A stretch of 64,000 bases of DNA from Desulfitobacterium_A nosdiversum (GCF_049860565.1 NZ_CP172056.1:4092001-4156000); one strand, 5' to 3'; shown: positions 23,845 to 32,608, counted from the stretch's first letter. Program-made: numbers and translations. The notes: generated from the letters alone by a model not told the origin.

Positions 23845-25455
23845 TTATTGTTCAACGTTAAACCAGCCCCGCATCTCAAGATGGAGCGGTCCGCAGAAGT
23901 AACTGCAATAATAAGCGAATTTACCGGCTTTATCTGCCGTAAACTCAAAGACAACGGATTTTCCTTCAGGCACACCCCAGTTTGTCTGCAATCCATATTC
24001 GTTGATGATAAAGCCATGCATTGGAGCAGGGTCATTGGTCATTGCCGTTTTCTTATCCGTGTTGGTCAAAATAATCCTTACCTTATCCCCTTTATGAACC
24101 GTTACATTATCCGGTTTCATCCCGTAACTAAATTCTTGCATATGGATTTCGACGACACCGTCGTCCTTCTTGTAAACACCAGGCGCTGTTTTATCTTCAG
24201 GGATCAAGGTCGCTTTAACTTGGGGATCTTTATGAGGCGCTTGGAGAACAGTTTCACCTTCTGAACCGACTTCTGCACCTTCATATCCTTTAACCATATC
24301 CGCAGCAATAATTTTAGCGTTATGAGGTTCCGGAATCGTTGGGGCAACATTGACGACTTTATCTGTGCTGGTATCGATCAATTCGACGTTGCTTGGGTCT
24401 TGGTTCGTGGTGGCACCAGGGAACATTCCTGTCGAAAATTTGTTTATGGACAAGACATATTTCCCGTCGGGAGTAATCTGCAAATGGCCCGGACGATAAT
24501 GGACCGGGATTTTCTTCACCATTTCCAAGGTCGACATATCAATTTTGGCGATGGCGTTATCGACGAAAAGGGTGGTATAAGCGTATTTCCCGTCCGGAGT
24601 AAAGACATTATGCAGAGGTCCCGGTGCCGCACTCTTAGCAAATCCATCAACAGCTGCCGTTAAGTCTATGTTTTTAATGACTTCCATTTTCGAAATATCA
24701 ATAATCGGCAAATTGCCGGAGAGCTTACCGTCTACCACTGCATATTTATTGTCCGCAGTGATATCAATACCATGGGGATTCTTTCCTGCAGGGATGAATT
24801 TGACTTCTTTAAACGAATCCACATCGAGGACATGCACACCGCTCTTATAATAGTCTGTAGCTAGACAGTATTTGCCGTCTTTCGTAACCGCTAAATAGTC
24901 CGGAGAGCTGTCCGTTCCGCCGGAAACGTCGATTTCCTCGACCTTATCCGTTGTTAAATCGATTTTGGCCATCTTTCCTGAGAGTTCACCCGTTGCGAAA
25001 AGGTATTTGCCATCTGGAGTTATGGCAATATGGTGAGGTCCAAACGGTCCGGGGATATTGATTTTCTTGACAAGCTCTTGCGTCTGGATATTGATAACAC
25101 CTACCGAACTATCCCCCTTATCATTCAAATAAAGATATTTCCCATCGGGAGTACCGTTTGTCCCCCCTTTATTTGAACCGCTAAAAACAGGTTCGTGGGT
25201 ATCGACTCCGACCGGAATAAGCCGCAGCGTTTTTAAGCTTGGGATACCGATGACTTCAGCAGAACCCGATATTCCGCCAGAGAAGAAACCGATGTACTTG
25301 TCCGGTCCAAGGTTTGAGTTGGTCCCTGACGGAAGCTGAGGACTATTGTTGGCTGTCGCCGCAGGTTTTGCCTGTCCGCACCCGGCGAGAACCAAGCTGC
25401 TCATGACAAGCGCAGAAACACTAATGACCCATTTTTTCTTCATTGAGTTTGCCAC
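23845..25455 (-). CDS. nosZ: nitrous oxide reductase, lipoprotein type (clade II-like)
   Basis: The 536-residue enzyme reduces N2O to N2 on the outer face of the membrane. A Sec/lipoprotein signal ends in VLAGCG, so it is lipid-anchored and not Tat-exported. The seven-bladed propeller has seven histidines at positions expected for the CuZ cluster: His87 (DTHEP), His141-His142 (GPHHI), His228 (NPHGI), His282 (PLHN), His324 (PGHL) and His378 (EPHN). The C-terminal cupredoxin domain has the CuA ligands His480 (MHGF), Cys517, Cys521, His525 and Met528 in CSYFCGPLHLEM. It is shorter than most NosZ (about 630) but lacks no metal ligand. It is first in the cluster and has its own sigma-54 promoter. 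Confidence 0.96.
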   Translation of the reverse strand: MANSMKKKWVISVSALVMSSLVLAGCGQAKPAATANNSPQLPSGTNSNLGPDKYIGFFSGGISGSAEVIGIPSLKTLRLIPVGVDTHEPVFSGSNKGGTNGTPDGKYLYLNDKGDSSVGVINIQTQELVKKINIPGPFGPHHIAITPDGKYLFATGELSGKMAKIDLTTDKVEEIDVSGGTDSSPDYLAVTKDGKYCLATDYYKSGVHVLDVDSFKEVKFIPAGKNPHGIDITADNKYAVVDGKLSGNLPIIDISKMEVIKNIDLTAAVDGFAKSAAPGPLHNVFTPDGKYAYTTLFVDNAIAKIDMSTLEMVKKIPVHYRPGHLQITPDGKYVLSINKFSTGMFPGATTNQDPSNVELIDTSTDKVVNVAPTIPEPHNAKIIAADMVKGYEGAEVGSEGETVLQAPHKDPQVKATLIPEDKTAPGVYKKDDGVVEIHMQEFSYGMKPDNVTVHKGDKVRIILTNTDKKTAMTNDPAPMHGFIINEYGLQTNWGVPEGKSVVFEFTADKAGKFAYYCSYFCGPLHLEMRGWFNVEQ

Positions 25456-25499
25456 CTTTCTTTTTTTGTTATATAAGTCACAAATGCAGTTTTAAATAT

Positions 25500-25516
25500 A
25501 GCAAGTTTAATGCCAA
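25500..25516 (-). promoter_or_regulatory. sigma-54 promoter of nosZ
   Basis: The minus strand reads TTGGCATTAAACTTGCT: the -24 element TGGCA and -12 element TTGCT, with exactly ten bases between GG and GC. It lies 45 bases upstream of the nosZ ATG, which follows an AGGTGG ribosome-binding site. A sigma-54 activator with GAFTGA loop is the next gene upstream. Confidence 0.85.
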
Positions 25517-25612
25517 ATAACTTTTAAGAAATTAAAATTTTTAAGTTCACAAAATCTTCATGAATTCTCTACGTTTTCTTTAAAAAATAAAGTTGAGAAA
25601 TATATATTCTAT

Positions 25613-25657
25613 AAAAAAGTGAGGCATCCATGTCTCACACTGTGACATGGACGCCTC
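25613..25657 (-). terminator. terminator of the corrinoid/two-component operon
   Basis: Arms GAGGCATCCATGTC (25621-25634) and GACATGGACGCCTC (25644-25657) pair with one mismatch; a run of six U follows on the minus strand (25618-25613). It is 22 bp after the response regulator stop and insulates that operon from nosZ. Confidence 0.9.
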
Positions 25658-25678
25658 AGACATAAATGTCCCACTTAT

Positions 25679-27067
25679 TCATTTCGCATGGAGTTGGTAT
25701 TTATTAATGAGCCGGTGAATTGTCTTACGATTGATCTTTGCTTTTTCGGCAGCCTGACTTATATTCCAATGATATTGATTAAGAAGCTCAGTCAGATATT
25801 GCTGTTCAAAGCGTTCAATCCATTGTTCCTTAGCTTCGCAAAACCCTTGTTCTAAGCTAAACTCTGATGGTAATAGATCCTGTTCTATAAGTGAAAAGCC
25901 CTCTTTAGACAGCAGCTCCGTTGGAAGGTCCTTTAAGCTGATAATGCCCTTATCTGCAAGGATTGCCGACCGTTCAATTACGTTTTTTAGTTCTCGCACA
26001 TTTCCAGGCCAAGGATAATCTTCGAGTGCATTCAGTACTTCACGACCAAGCTTGATGTTTAAATGATTGCGTTGGTTAAATTGCTCCAAGAAGTGCTGAG
26101 CTAGAATTTGAATATCTCCTTGTCGTTTACGTAAAGGAGGAAGCTGTACTGTAATTCCATTGAGACGGAAGTATAAATCTTCTCGGAAATGCTTTTGACG
26201 AATTTCTTCCAGTAAGTCTCGATTGGTTGCCGAAACAATCCTGATATCCACTTCGATTTGTTTTGTTCCTCCCACTCTTCGAAAAGTCTTCTCTTGGAGC
26301 ACTCGAAGAAGTTTAACCTGAAGCCGTGGACTTAATTCACCGATCTCATCAAGGAACAGTGTTCCTCCATCGGCAACTTCGATCAGGCCAAGTTTAGTTC
26401 CAGCCGCCCCGGTAAAAGCTCCACGTTCATGGCCAAAAAGTTCGCTTTCAAGCAATTCCTCCGATAGAGCAGCACAGTCAACGGGTATAAATGGCTGAAA
26501 ACAACGCTGGCTGTTAAAATGAAGACTCCGCGCAATCAATTCCTTCCCCGTACCGCTTTCTCCTTGGATTAAAACATGGGTGTCCATCGGAGCAACTCTT
26601 CTCACTAACTCAAATGTTTTTTTCAATTCAGGGCTTTGACCTACAATTTCTCCAACGTTTTTCGTTTGTAATTCATGTTTGAGATGGGCATTTTCTTCTT
26701 TCAGCCTTCTCTGCTCTAAAGCTCTTTCAACAATAACCCTTAATTGATCCCCTGAAAAAGGCTTTGCGATAAAATCATAAGCTCCGTTTTTAATCGCTTC
26801 CACAGCATGGGCTATCGTTCCAAAACCAGTGATCATAATAACCAGAAGATCAGGGTTCCAGGCTTTTGCCTCTGACAATAAGTCCATGCCGCTTATTCCC
26901 GGCATCATAAGATCCGTTAAAACAAGAGCGGGGCTTTCTGATTTGAGCATTTCAAGTCCTTTTTCACCCTCTGTTGCAATTAAAGTCTCTACCCCAAGCG
27001 GTCTAAGCAGCCTTGAAATATTTTGGGCCATATCCAATTCATCATCAACAATAAGTACTTTAAACAT
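25679..27067 (-). CDS. sigma-54-dependent response regulator (NtrC family)
   Basis: The 462-residue protein has a receiver domain (IVDDELD, phospho-acceptor Asp in VLTDLMMPG, Lys in AKPF), an AAA+ domain with Walker A GESGTGKE, the sigma-54 contact loop GAFTGA, Walker B GGTLFLDEIGEL and arginine finger region, and a C-terminal Fis-type HTH (NISQAAEKAKINRKTIHRLINKY). It activates sigma-54 promoters; the nearest one is that of nosZ, 160 bp away across a terminator. Start ATG 27067 overlaps the kinase stop by eight bases; an upstream ATG 27109 adds residues not belonging to receiver domains. Confidence 0.93.
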   Translation of the reverse strand: MFKVLIVDDELDMAQNISRLLRPLGVETLIATEGEKGLEMLKSESPALVLTDLMMPGISGMDLLSEAKAWNPDLLVIMITGFGTIAHAVEAIKNGAYDFIAKPFSGDQLRVIVERALEQRRLKEENAHLKHELQTKNVGEIVGQSPELKKTFELVRRVAPMDTHVLIQGESGTGKELIARSLHFNSQRCFQPFIPVDCAALSEELLESELFGHERGAFTGAAGTKLGLIEVADGGTLFLDEIGELSPRLQVKLLRVLQEKTFRRVGGTKQIEVDIRIVSATNRDLLEEIRQKHFREDLYFRLNGITVQLPPLRKRQGDIQILAQHFLEQFNQRNHLNIKLGREVLNALEDYPWPGNVRELKNVIERSAILADKGIISLKDLPTELLSKEGFSLIEQDLLPSEFSLEQGFCEAKEQWIERFEQQYLTELLNQYHWNISQAAEKAKINRKTIHRLINKYQLHAK

Positions 27068-28337
27068 TTTTTTCACCACTTTTAAAAACCGGCAAGGAAA
27101 CCTTAACACAGGTTCCTTCTCCTACTTTACTCTCGGCTTGAATTTTCCCTTGATTTTCTTCAACTAATTTGTAGGAGATGGCCAGCCCTAAACCTGTCCC
27201 TCTTCCAATAGCCTTAGTCGTATAAAAGGGATCAAAAATTTTATTTAATTGTTCTGGCTTAATTCCACACCCGGTATCAATGACTTCGACGTTTACCCAC
27301 TCGAGATCGTTGTTGGAAATAATATATATCTTTCCGCCCTGAGGCATTGCATCCTCACAGTTTTGAATCAGATTAAATAAAACCTGTTGTATCTGATTAC
27401 TGTTCCCCCAAATATCACATATATTGAGTCCGAGCTCATGACTGAGCTCAATTCCTTTTTTCTTTAAATGTTTATACCACAGGTTCTTCGTTTCGAGTAT
27501 AACATCATTCAAATTAAACACATTCTTCTCTTCAACCGGCAGCCGCGCAAAAGATAAAAGGGATCGTGTAACCCGGGCAATCTTGTTCGCTTGATTCATA
27601 ATTACATTTAAATCTTCTATAACAGGCTCGGGCAGTTTGCCTTCTTTCCGTTCCTTATCATCAAGCAACATACATTCCACTCTCAAGGCGATAATCCCAA
27701 TCGGATTGTTAATTTCATGGGCTATGTCTGCAGAGAGCCGACCTGTTGCCGCAAGTTTTTCCGATTGAATAAGTTGGTTTTGTGTTCGTTTAAGATCAAA
27801 ATTAGCTCGTAACAACTCCTTCTTTTCATCCTGAAGTTGGGTAAATAAAATCCACTGATGAATCGCTGTTCCTGCCAAATTTGCCATAACCAATAAAGCT
27901 TCCAAAATATCATGTGTAAAAAAGTCTTTACTCGGACTATTCAAAGTCAAAACTCCCAATACCCGACCTTCTTCCATAATAGGAAGACTTGCATATGCTT
28001 GAATATTTGCCGGGAGAATATGATTCGAACAGCCTTTATCTTTTTCCGTATCCTGAACAATAATAGGAAGAGCATGGGCAGAAATCCAACAATCCTCAAA
28101 ATTACAATTCTTATAGCGAGAATGGTTCTGTGTCAAGTTATTAAAAACCTTTTGATAATTTCCTTCGAGGATACAGAACGTTGTATAGGCCGGGGCATAT
28201 AGTTTGTCAAGCTCATCACTGAGAAGCTCAAGATTTTCCTCCAGCGAACCCGTAAGAAAGCCCATAAAATTATTGATTTTCAAAAGAGCTTGATAAACTT
28301 TTCGGCTGAAATTTTGGTCGTTTAGCATTTTCATCAC
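27060..28337 (-). CDS. soluble sensor histidine kinase with Cys-containing GAF domain
   Basis: A 425-residue kinase without membrane helices. Residues about 30-165 form a GAF domain with Cys55, Cys78, Cys83 and Cys103 (KNCNFEDCW, KGCSNH), then a coiled coil, the H-box ADIAHEINNPIG, and an ATPase domain with N-box NLIQNCEDAMPQGG, DTGCGI and GRGTGLGLAI. Being cytoplasmic, it senses something inside the cell, perhaps a redox or metal state through the cysteines, or a partner protein. It overlaps the RACE gene by four bases and the regulator gene by eight, so it is co-made with a corrinoid reactivator, corrinoid protein and UroD-family protein. Confidence 0.92.
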   Translation of the reverse strand: MMKMLNDQNFSRKVYQALLKINNFMGFLTGSLEENLELLSDELDKLYAPAYTTFCILEGNYQKVFNNLTQNHSRYKNCNFEDCWISAHALPIIVQDTEKDKGCSNHILPANIQAYASLPIMEEGRVLGVLTLNSPSKDFFTHDILEALLVMANLAGTAIHQWILFTQLQDEKKELLRANFDLKRTQNQLIQSEKLAATGRLSADIAHEINNPIGIIALRVECMLLDDKERKEGKLPEPVIEDLNVIMNQANKIARVTRSLLSFARLPVEEKNVFNLNDVILETKNLWYKHLKKKGIELSHELGLNICDIWGNSNQIQQVLFNLIQNCEDAMPQGGKIYIISNNDLEWVNVEVIDTGCGIKPEQLNKIFDPFYTTKAIGRGTGLGLAISYKLVEENQGKIQAESKVGEGTCVKVSLPVFKSGEKNV

Positions 28338-29962
28338 CTAACTCCAAAACTCGGATACTCTTCATGCGGCAAAAACAGAGCACGGATAAATTCCTTTTCG
28401 AACTCCGAATGCATTGCCAAATTAATCACTTCTGTTTTTGACTGAAGTTTTACGAGTTCAGCTTGAGACTTCGATGAAATTAAGCAAAGACGTGCGCCAT
28501 CACCTGCAGCATTTCCAACCATTGTTATGCGCTCTGGGTCAAACATTGGGATAAGTCCAATGCTCAAGGCTTGATTAACAGGCAGATGTGAACCAAAGGC
28601 CCCTGCAATATAAACCTTTGAAACGTCCTCGGGCTGAATTCCAAACTTCGCTGCCAAAATGACCGTTCCTGCAAAAATTGCGGCTTTTGCTTTTTGCAAT
28701 TCGCCAATATCTTTTTCAGTTAAACCTACGGAGATACCCTGAATCTCTAAAAGAAATGCAGGGCTATTATTAATTGATCCGTTAGGCTGCAATAATCGGC
28801 CTCGCTTATTAACCCTTCCTGTTCTGAGAAGTTCTGCTAAGAGGCTGACCGCTCCACTGCCGCATAATCCCTGAGGTTGAAGATGATGAATGGTTCGTAT
28901 CGAAGGCTTCTCTCCTGAAAGACTAACCAGATCAATAGCTCCAGGCTGAGCACGCATTCCGCAGCTTAAGGCCCCCCCTTCAAAAGCAGGACCGGCACTC
29001 GTGGACGAAACGAAAATTTTATCCTTATTGCCTAAGGCAATTTCATTATTCGTTCCTAAGTCAAGATACAAAAATACTTCGGAGGATTGATGCAGACCCG
29101 CTGCAAGCAGCCCAGCCAACAAATCGCTCCCAACAAACCCTCCCGCTAAGGGTAATATATCCACTTCTGTTTCGGGACGAAGTCCAGATAAAATATGTGT
29201 TCGTATTTCTTTTAGTGTTAATGTGAGCCACTCCGTCGTTCGTGGGGAAAAGGGGAGTTCCGTTAAGGAGGCCAAGTCGTATCCAAGCAGACAATCATGC
29301 ATTACCGAATTTCCGACAACACTTATTCGCCGCACATTCTGAATATTACCCTTAGCATTACGAAGTAAAGTAATAATTAAATGATCGATTCCTTCAAAAA
29401 GTGCTTTCTGCAAGGCTTCGAATCCACCGGATTTCAATGCATAATGAAGCCTGCTCATGATATCAGCTCCATAAGCCATTTGAGGATTAGGAACGGCGGC
29501 AGAACCCAAACATTTCTGTGTTTTCATATTATGCAAATATCCTGCCAGCGTTGTAGTCCCTAAATCTAAAGCAATTCCCAGGTCATAATCGTTATAAACA
29601 ATCTCCCGGCGAGGAGGATATTGACTAAGGTCAAGTCCATTTGCCCCTTCTTTTGATGCTGGAGTCCAATCCCTTAAACTCTCCTCAGGAATCCAAACCT
29701 TAATATCATCCCAAACAGTGGTTAAACAGGCTAATCGATATCCTTCATTAATCTGTTTTTGGCTTAAACATAATTTTTCTGTCAAAGTTATTTCATTTAT
29801 TCCCAGAGCATCCGGCTTCACTCGACATTTTCCACAAGCTCCATTACCGGAACACAGCGTATTTATAGGGATTCCCGCTGCACGAGCACTTTGTAAAATA
29901 TTCTCTCCTTCATTAACTTCGATTTTTATATCCATAGGTAAAAAGTGAATTTGAGGGCACAT
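28334..29962 (-). CDS. reductive activator of corrinoid proteins (ferredoxin plus ASKHA domain, RACE/DUF4445)
   Basis: The 542-residue protein begins with a 2Fe-2S ferredoxin domain (CSGNGACGKC, fourth Cys in LACLTT) and continues with an ATPase domain of the ASKHA fold (IALDLGTTTLAGYL, LDLGTNNEIAL, AGGFVGSD, VYIAGAFGSHLP). This is the plan of the activators that use ATP to reduce inactive Co(II) corrinoid back to Co(I). Its client is probably the corrinoid protein encoded in the same operon. It is somewhat shorter than usual (about 600 or more). It overlaps the kinase gene by four bases. Confidence 0.9.
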   Translation of the reverse strand: MCPQIHFLPMDIKIEVNEGENILQSARAAGIPINTLCSGNGACGKCRVKPDALGINEITLTEKLCLSQKQINEGYRLACLTTVWDDIKVWIPEESLRDWTPASKEGANGLDLSQYPPRREIVYNDYDLGIALDLGTTTLAGYLHNMKTQKCLGSAAVPNPQMAYGADIMSRLHYALKSGGFEALQKALFEGIDHLIITLLRNAKGNIQNVRRISVVGNSVMHDCLLGYDLASLTELPFSPRTTEWLTLTLKEIRTHILSGLRPETEVDILPLAGGFVGSDLLAGLLAAGLHQSSEVFLYLDLGTNNEIALGNKDKIFVSSTSAGPAFEGGALSCGMRAQPGAIDLVSLSGEKPSIRTIHHLQPQGLCGSGAVSLLAELLRTGRVNKRGRLLQPNGSINNSPAFLLEIQGISVGLTEKDIGELQKAKAAIFAGTVILAAKFGIQPEDVSKVYIAGAFGSHLPVNQALSIGLIPMFDPERITMVGNAAGDGARLCLISSKSQAELVKLQSKTEVINLAMHSEFEKEFIRALFLPHEEYPSFGVR

Positions 29963-29967
29963 TGACT

Positions 29968-30978
29968 TTAAACCCTCCCGACTATGTTCAGAAAATCATG
30001 GATTCGTTCGGGCCTGGCATCAAAGGGAATATCACATCCCGTTCCCAGGATAAACCCGCTCTTGCGACGCTTGGCTAGAGTAGATTGAGTCTGAATCAAT
30101 AAATTTTCATTATTATTATTGGTAAATAGCAAAGGGTTAATATTACCGATAACCGCCTTATTGTTAAGGATCTCCTGAGCCTCAATTAATTCAACCGGAG
30201 AATCCAGCGTGATTAGATCGACAGGTAAGTCATGGATTGTCGGTAATATTGAAGTTGTCTTTCCTGTGATTTGCAGCCACACTAAGTCCTTTTCTTGGGT
30301 TTTTATTTCATTAACTAATTGCTTAAGATGAGGGAAAATCATATTATTAAACGTAGATTTTGGAAAAACGTTTGGAGAAGCAGAAGGATCATTGATTAGA
30401 ACAGCAGAAACCCCAGTTGCCAGGATAGCCTGAGCAAAGGATTTAGCAATTTGTGTCGTAAAATTCAACAGCAGGTTAAATGCCTCGGGGTTGTCCACGA
30501 GTAAATAGATCGAATTCTCAATTCCAAAAATTTGAGTCGCCAAAGTAGTCGGTCCTAAGCATTGCCCAATAATAAAATGTTCTCCCTGATCCTTTTCCAC
30601 CAGCCGTTCACAAACTTCGAGCACCACTGGCATTCGACCATCCCGTCTTAAGTTGGGAGGTTCCAGAGACAAAATCTCTTTCCAGTCTGTAATCAATGGA
30701 TTTACTATGCTGGGATATTCTGAATCGGAGTAAGCAATAGATGCTCCCATCGCTTCTGCTTCAACACAAAAATCAAGGAATCCAAATAAGACATCGTTTT
30801 TAAGTAAATGCGCCGTATGATACTGGGCTTCAGCTGCAGTTTGCGCATCCGTTAGATACCGATGCAAAGGAAATCCCATGAGTTTCGCCGCTAAACCTCC
30901 AATTTGCAGAAAAATAGGACGTTCATCGGTTTCTCTGAAGCTAATTTCAGCGAGCACTCGTTCAATAGCATTCATCAT
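29968..30978 (-). CDS. UroD/MtaA-family protein lacking the His-x-Cys zinc motif
   Basis: A 336-residue protein of the uroporphyrinogen decarboxylase superfamily, in the branch of corrinoid-dependent methyltransferases (MtaA/MtbA type). MtaA-type enzymes bind catalytic zinc through His-x-Cys and a later Cys, at about residues 237, 239 and 316 as I recall. Here the equivalent stretch is VWLQITGKT (Gln236, Thr238), while Cys315 in LGTGCDIPF remains. The zinc site is therefore broken, and the protein may bind the corrinoid partner without ordinary methyl transfer. It overlaps the corrinoid protein gene by four bases and precedes RACE by five. A heme-pathway UroD is unlikely given the neighbours. 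Confidence 0.82.
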   Translation of the reverse strand: MMNAIERVLAEISFRETDERPIFLQIGGLAAKLMGFPLHRYLTDAQTAAEAQYHTAHLLKNDVLFGFLDFCVEAEAMGASIAYSDSEYPSIVNPLITDWKEILSLEPPNLRRDGRMPVVLEVCERLVEKDQGEHFIIGQCLGPTTLATQIFGIENSIYLLVDNPEAFNLLLNFTTQIAKSFAQAILATGVSAVLINDPSASPNVFPKSTFNNMIFPHLKQLVNEIKTQEKDLVWLQITGKTTSILPTIHDLPVDLITLDSPVELIEAQEILNNKAVIGNINPLLFTNNNNENLLIQTQSTLAKRRKSGFILGTGCDIPFDARPERIHDFLNIVGRV

Positions 30979-31610
30979 TCTACCTTCTCTTCTCTCTGAA
31001 GATAATGTAATCCGTCAAAGGCATCTGTAGCGACATAATCTACTTGGAGCTCTTCTTTAGAAAACTGCTGTAACGCTGCACCACCGGCAACAATCTTTAT
31101 CCCCAGACCCTTTTCCACTTTGAGTTCATGAATTTTTCGCACATAAGGGGCGACCACACTGATTAAGCCGGAAACAAATATATAGTTCGCCTTTTCACGA
31201 ATTGCCGCATCAATAAAGTGTTCAGCTTCAACATCTTTTCCAAGATCAATTATTCGATAACCTGAAGTTCGAAGAATAATTCTGACAACATGCTTACCGA
31301 GTTCATGAATATCTCCTTTAATTGTTCCAAGAATAATCGTAACATTTTTTGTTACTAATTCTTCTTGCTCTAAATGCTTTGCCACAACATTATCCATAAC
31401 ATCCATCATCGCCCGACCTGCCAACATAATCTCTAAAAGATTAAAATCATCGGAGGTACATTTGACATCGAGTGCCTGAAGTGCAGGTAAAAGTCCACGC
31501 TGCACAATATCATAAACTTCTGTACCCTCAGCTATTAATTTTTCTGCTAAAACAACCGCAGTCTTATTGTCCCCTTCAATGACAGTTTGAATAAACGTAT
31601 TGAGTAGCAT
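30975..31610 (-). CDS. corrinoid (B12-binding) protein, MtxC type
   Basis: A 211-residue two-domain corrinoid protein: a four-helix cap (about residues 1-85) and a Rossmann B12 domain with the base-off signature GDIHELGKHVV (DxHxxG, His being the lower cobalt ligand), VSGLISV and KIVAGGAAL. It carries a cobamide that cycles between Co(I) and methyl-Co(III) in methyltransferase systems. It is the first gene of the five-gene operon, with a good RBS (AAGGAGACATC). No substrate methyltransferase of the MttB or MtaB type is linked. Confidence 0.92.
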   Translation of the reverse strand: MLLNTFIQTVIEGDNKTAVVLAEKLIAEGTEVYDIVQRGLLPALQALDVKCTSDDFNLLEIMLAGRAMMDVMDNVVAKHLEQEELVTKNVTIILGTIKGDIHELGKHVVRIILRTSGYRIIDLGKDVEAEHFIDAAIREKANYIFVSGLISVVAPYVRKIHELKVEKGLGIKIVAGGAALQQFSKEELQVDYVATDAFDGLHYLQREEKVE

Positions 31611-31838
31611 GATGTCTCCTTATTCCCTTCAGTCGGTTTTTTACCTATTTCTTTAAACTTTTTTGGGATAAAGATCTGCAAAATTCTGTTTTTAGTTTTA
31701 TTTTAACCTGACTAAGGACTTTTTTAAATACATCCTGTCGAAATCTTTATTTACACTTCACTATTATGAAGAAAAAAGCCATAATCCTTTTAAGAAGGTT
31801 TACAGCTTAAAAAATAAGATTTAACTTTACACTAAAAA

Positions 31839-32243
31839 TTATACAAGCGGATATAATTTTTGATCTTCCGTATTTAAACGATTTTCTAATGCGACAGCTA
31901 TTCTCTTGGATTCCGCAATAAACTTTTGAGGTTCTTGCTTAATCTTCGAAGCGAGCATATATGTATGTTTATACTCCATAAATTCAGCAGATAAAGATCC
32001 CATTTCTTTATCGAGCTGTTCAGCGATTTTTCTTACTTTTTCATTGCTTGAACTCTTTAAAAATGGATAAAGGTGTTCATCCTCTGATTTTAAATGAAGA
32101 ACTAAAATTCCGGAAAGTTTGCCAATCTTTAAAGATAAGTCAAAAGCCTGGCCAGTCACATCACCTGAACTTATCCCATGCTCAATCTCTTTAACCAGTT
32201 GACGAATTGTAGTATGTTGATTTTTTAAAAGATCCATATTCAT
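31839..32243 (-). CDS. hemerythrin-like protein
   Basis: A 134-residue all-helical protein with hemerythrin-type iron ligands: LLKNQHTTIRQLVKEIEHG, LVLHLKSEDEHLYPFL, MEYKHTYML and a C-terminal EDQKLYPLV. It binds a non-heme di-iron centre and may handle O2, NO or iron-cluster repair. I chose ATG 32243 (AGGAGGGAAAT upstream); a longer reading to 32303 has no RBS. It follows the Cys-rich small membrane protein and polyferredoxin genes in the same direction, after 75 bp. Confidence 0.82.
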   Translation of the reverse strand: MNMDLLKNQHTTIRQLVKEIEHGISSGDVTGQAFDLSLKIGKLSGILVLHLKSEDEHLYPFLKSSSNEKVRKIAEQLDKEMGSLSAEFMEYKHTYMLASKIKQEPQKFIAESKRIAVALENRLNTEDQKLYPLV

Positions 32244-32318
32244 AATATTTCCCTCCTTCCAAAACAAGCATACCTTAATCAGAAAAGTGCTACAGTGATT
32301 CATATCACAGAAATAATG

Positions 32319-32591
32319 TTAATAGTTATACATGCTGATAATAAAAATAATAAGTCCTACAATTGTTATCCCTAGAATAATTTGTTGCACATGGCCTCGA
32401 TGCTTTACAAGAAACGGACTCGCAATTAAGACGAGACCTGCTGCAGTACAACTTTGACAAGACCTGCAATTTCCGCTGCATCCAGTACGCTGAAAAGAAG
32501 CCAAAGCAGTGGTTAAACCAATTGTTACACCCGTGAGATTCTGAATAGCTTTGTTACTCATCTTAGAAAAATTATTCTTTATGTGAAGCAT
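32319..32591 (-). CDS. small Cys-rich membrane protein, unknown
   Basis: I do not recognise this 90-residue protein. It has two hydrophobic segments (about 44-60 and 68-87) and, just before the first, the cluster TGCSGNCRSCQSCTAAG with four cysteines in ten residues (CxxxCxxCxxC), enough for one Fe-S cluster or a metal site at the membrane surface. It is 17 bp downstream of the NapH-like polyferredoxin, so it is probably a small subunit or electron-transfer partner of that membrane protein. Confidence 0.65.
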   Translation of the reverse strand: MLHIKNNFSKMSNKAIQNLTGVTIGLTTALASFQRTGCSGNCRSCQSCTAAGLVLIASPFLVKHRGHVQQIILGITIVGLIIFIISMYNY

Positions 32592-32608
32592 AGGTCAGTC
32601 TCTCTCCC

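Noticed and set aside
25456..25600. Enhancer sites for the sigma-54 activator upstream of nosZ
   Set aside because: Only short, weak inverted repeats are visible (for example AACTT...AAGTT near 25519-25547); none convincing by eye.
29968..30978. Heme-pathway uroporphyrinogen decarboxylase (hemE)
   Set aside because: The neighbours are corrinoid protein and RACE, and the sequence follows the methyltransferase branch.
31611..31838. Cobalamin riboswitch before the corrinoid protein operon
   Set aside because: No B12-box-like motif or complex fold seen, only A+T-rich sequence.
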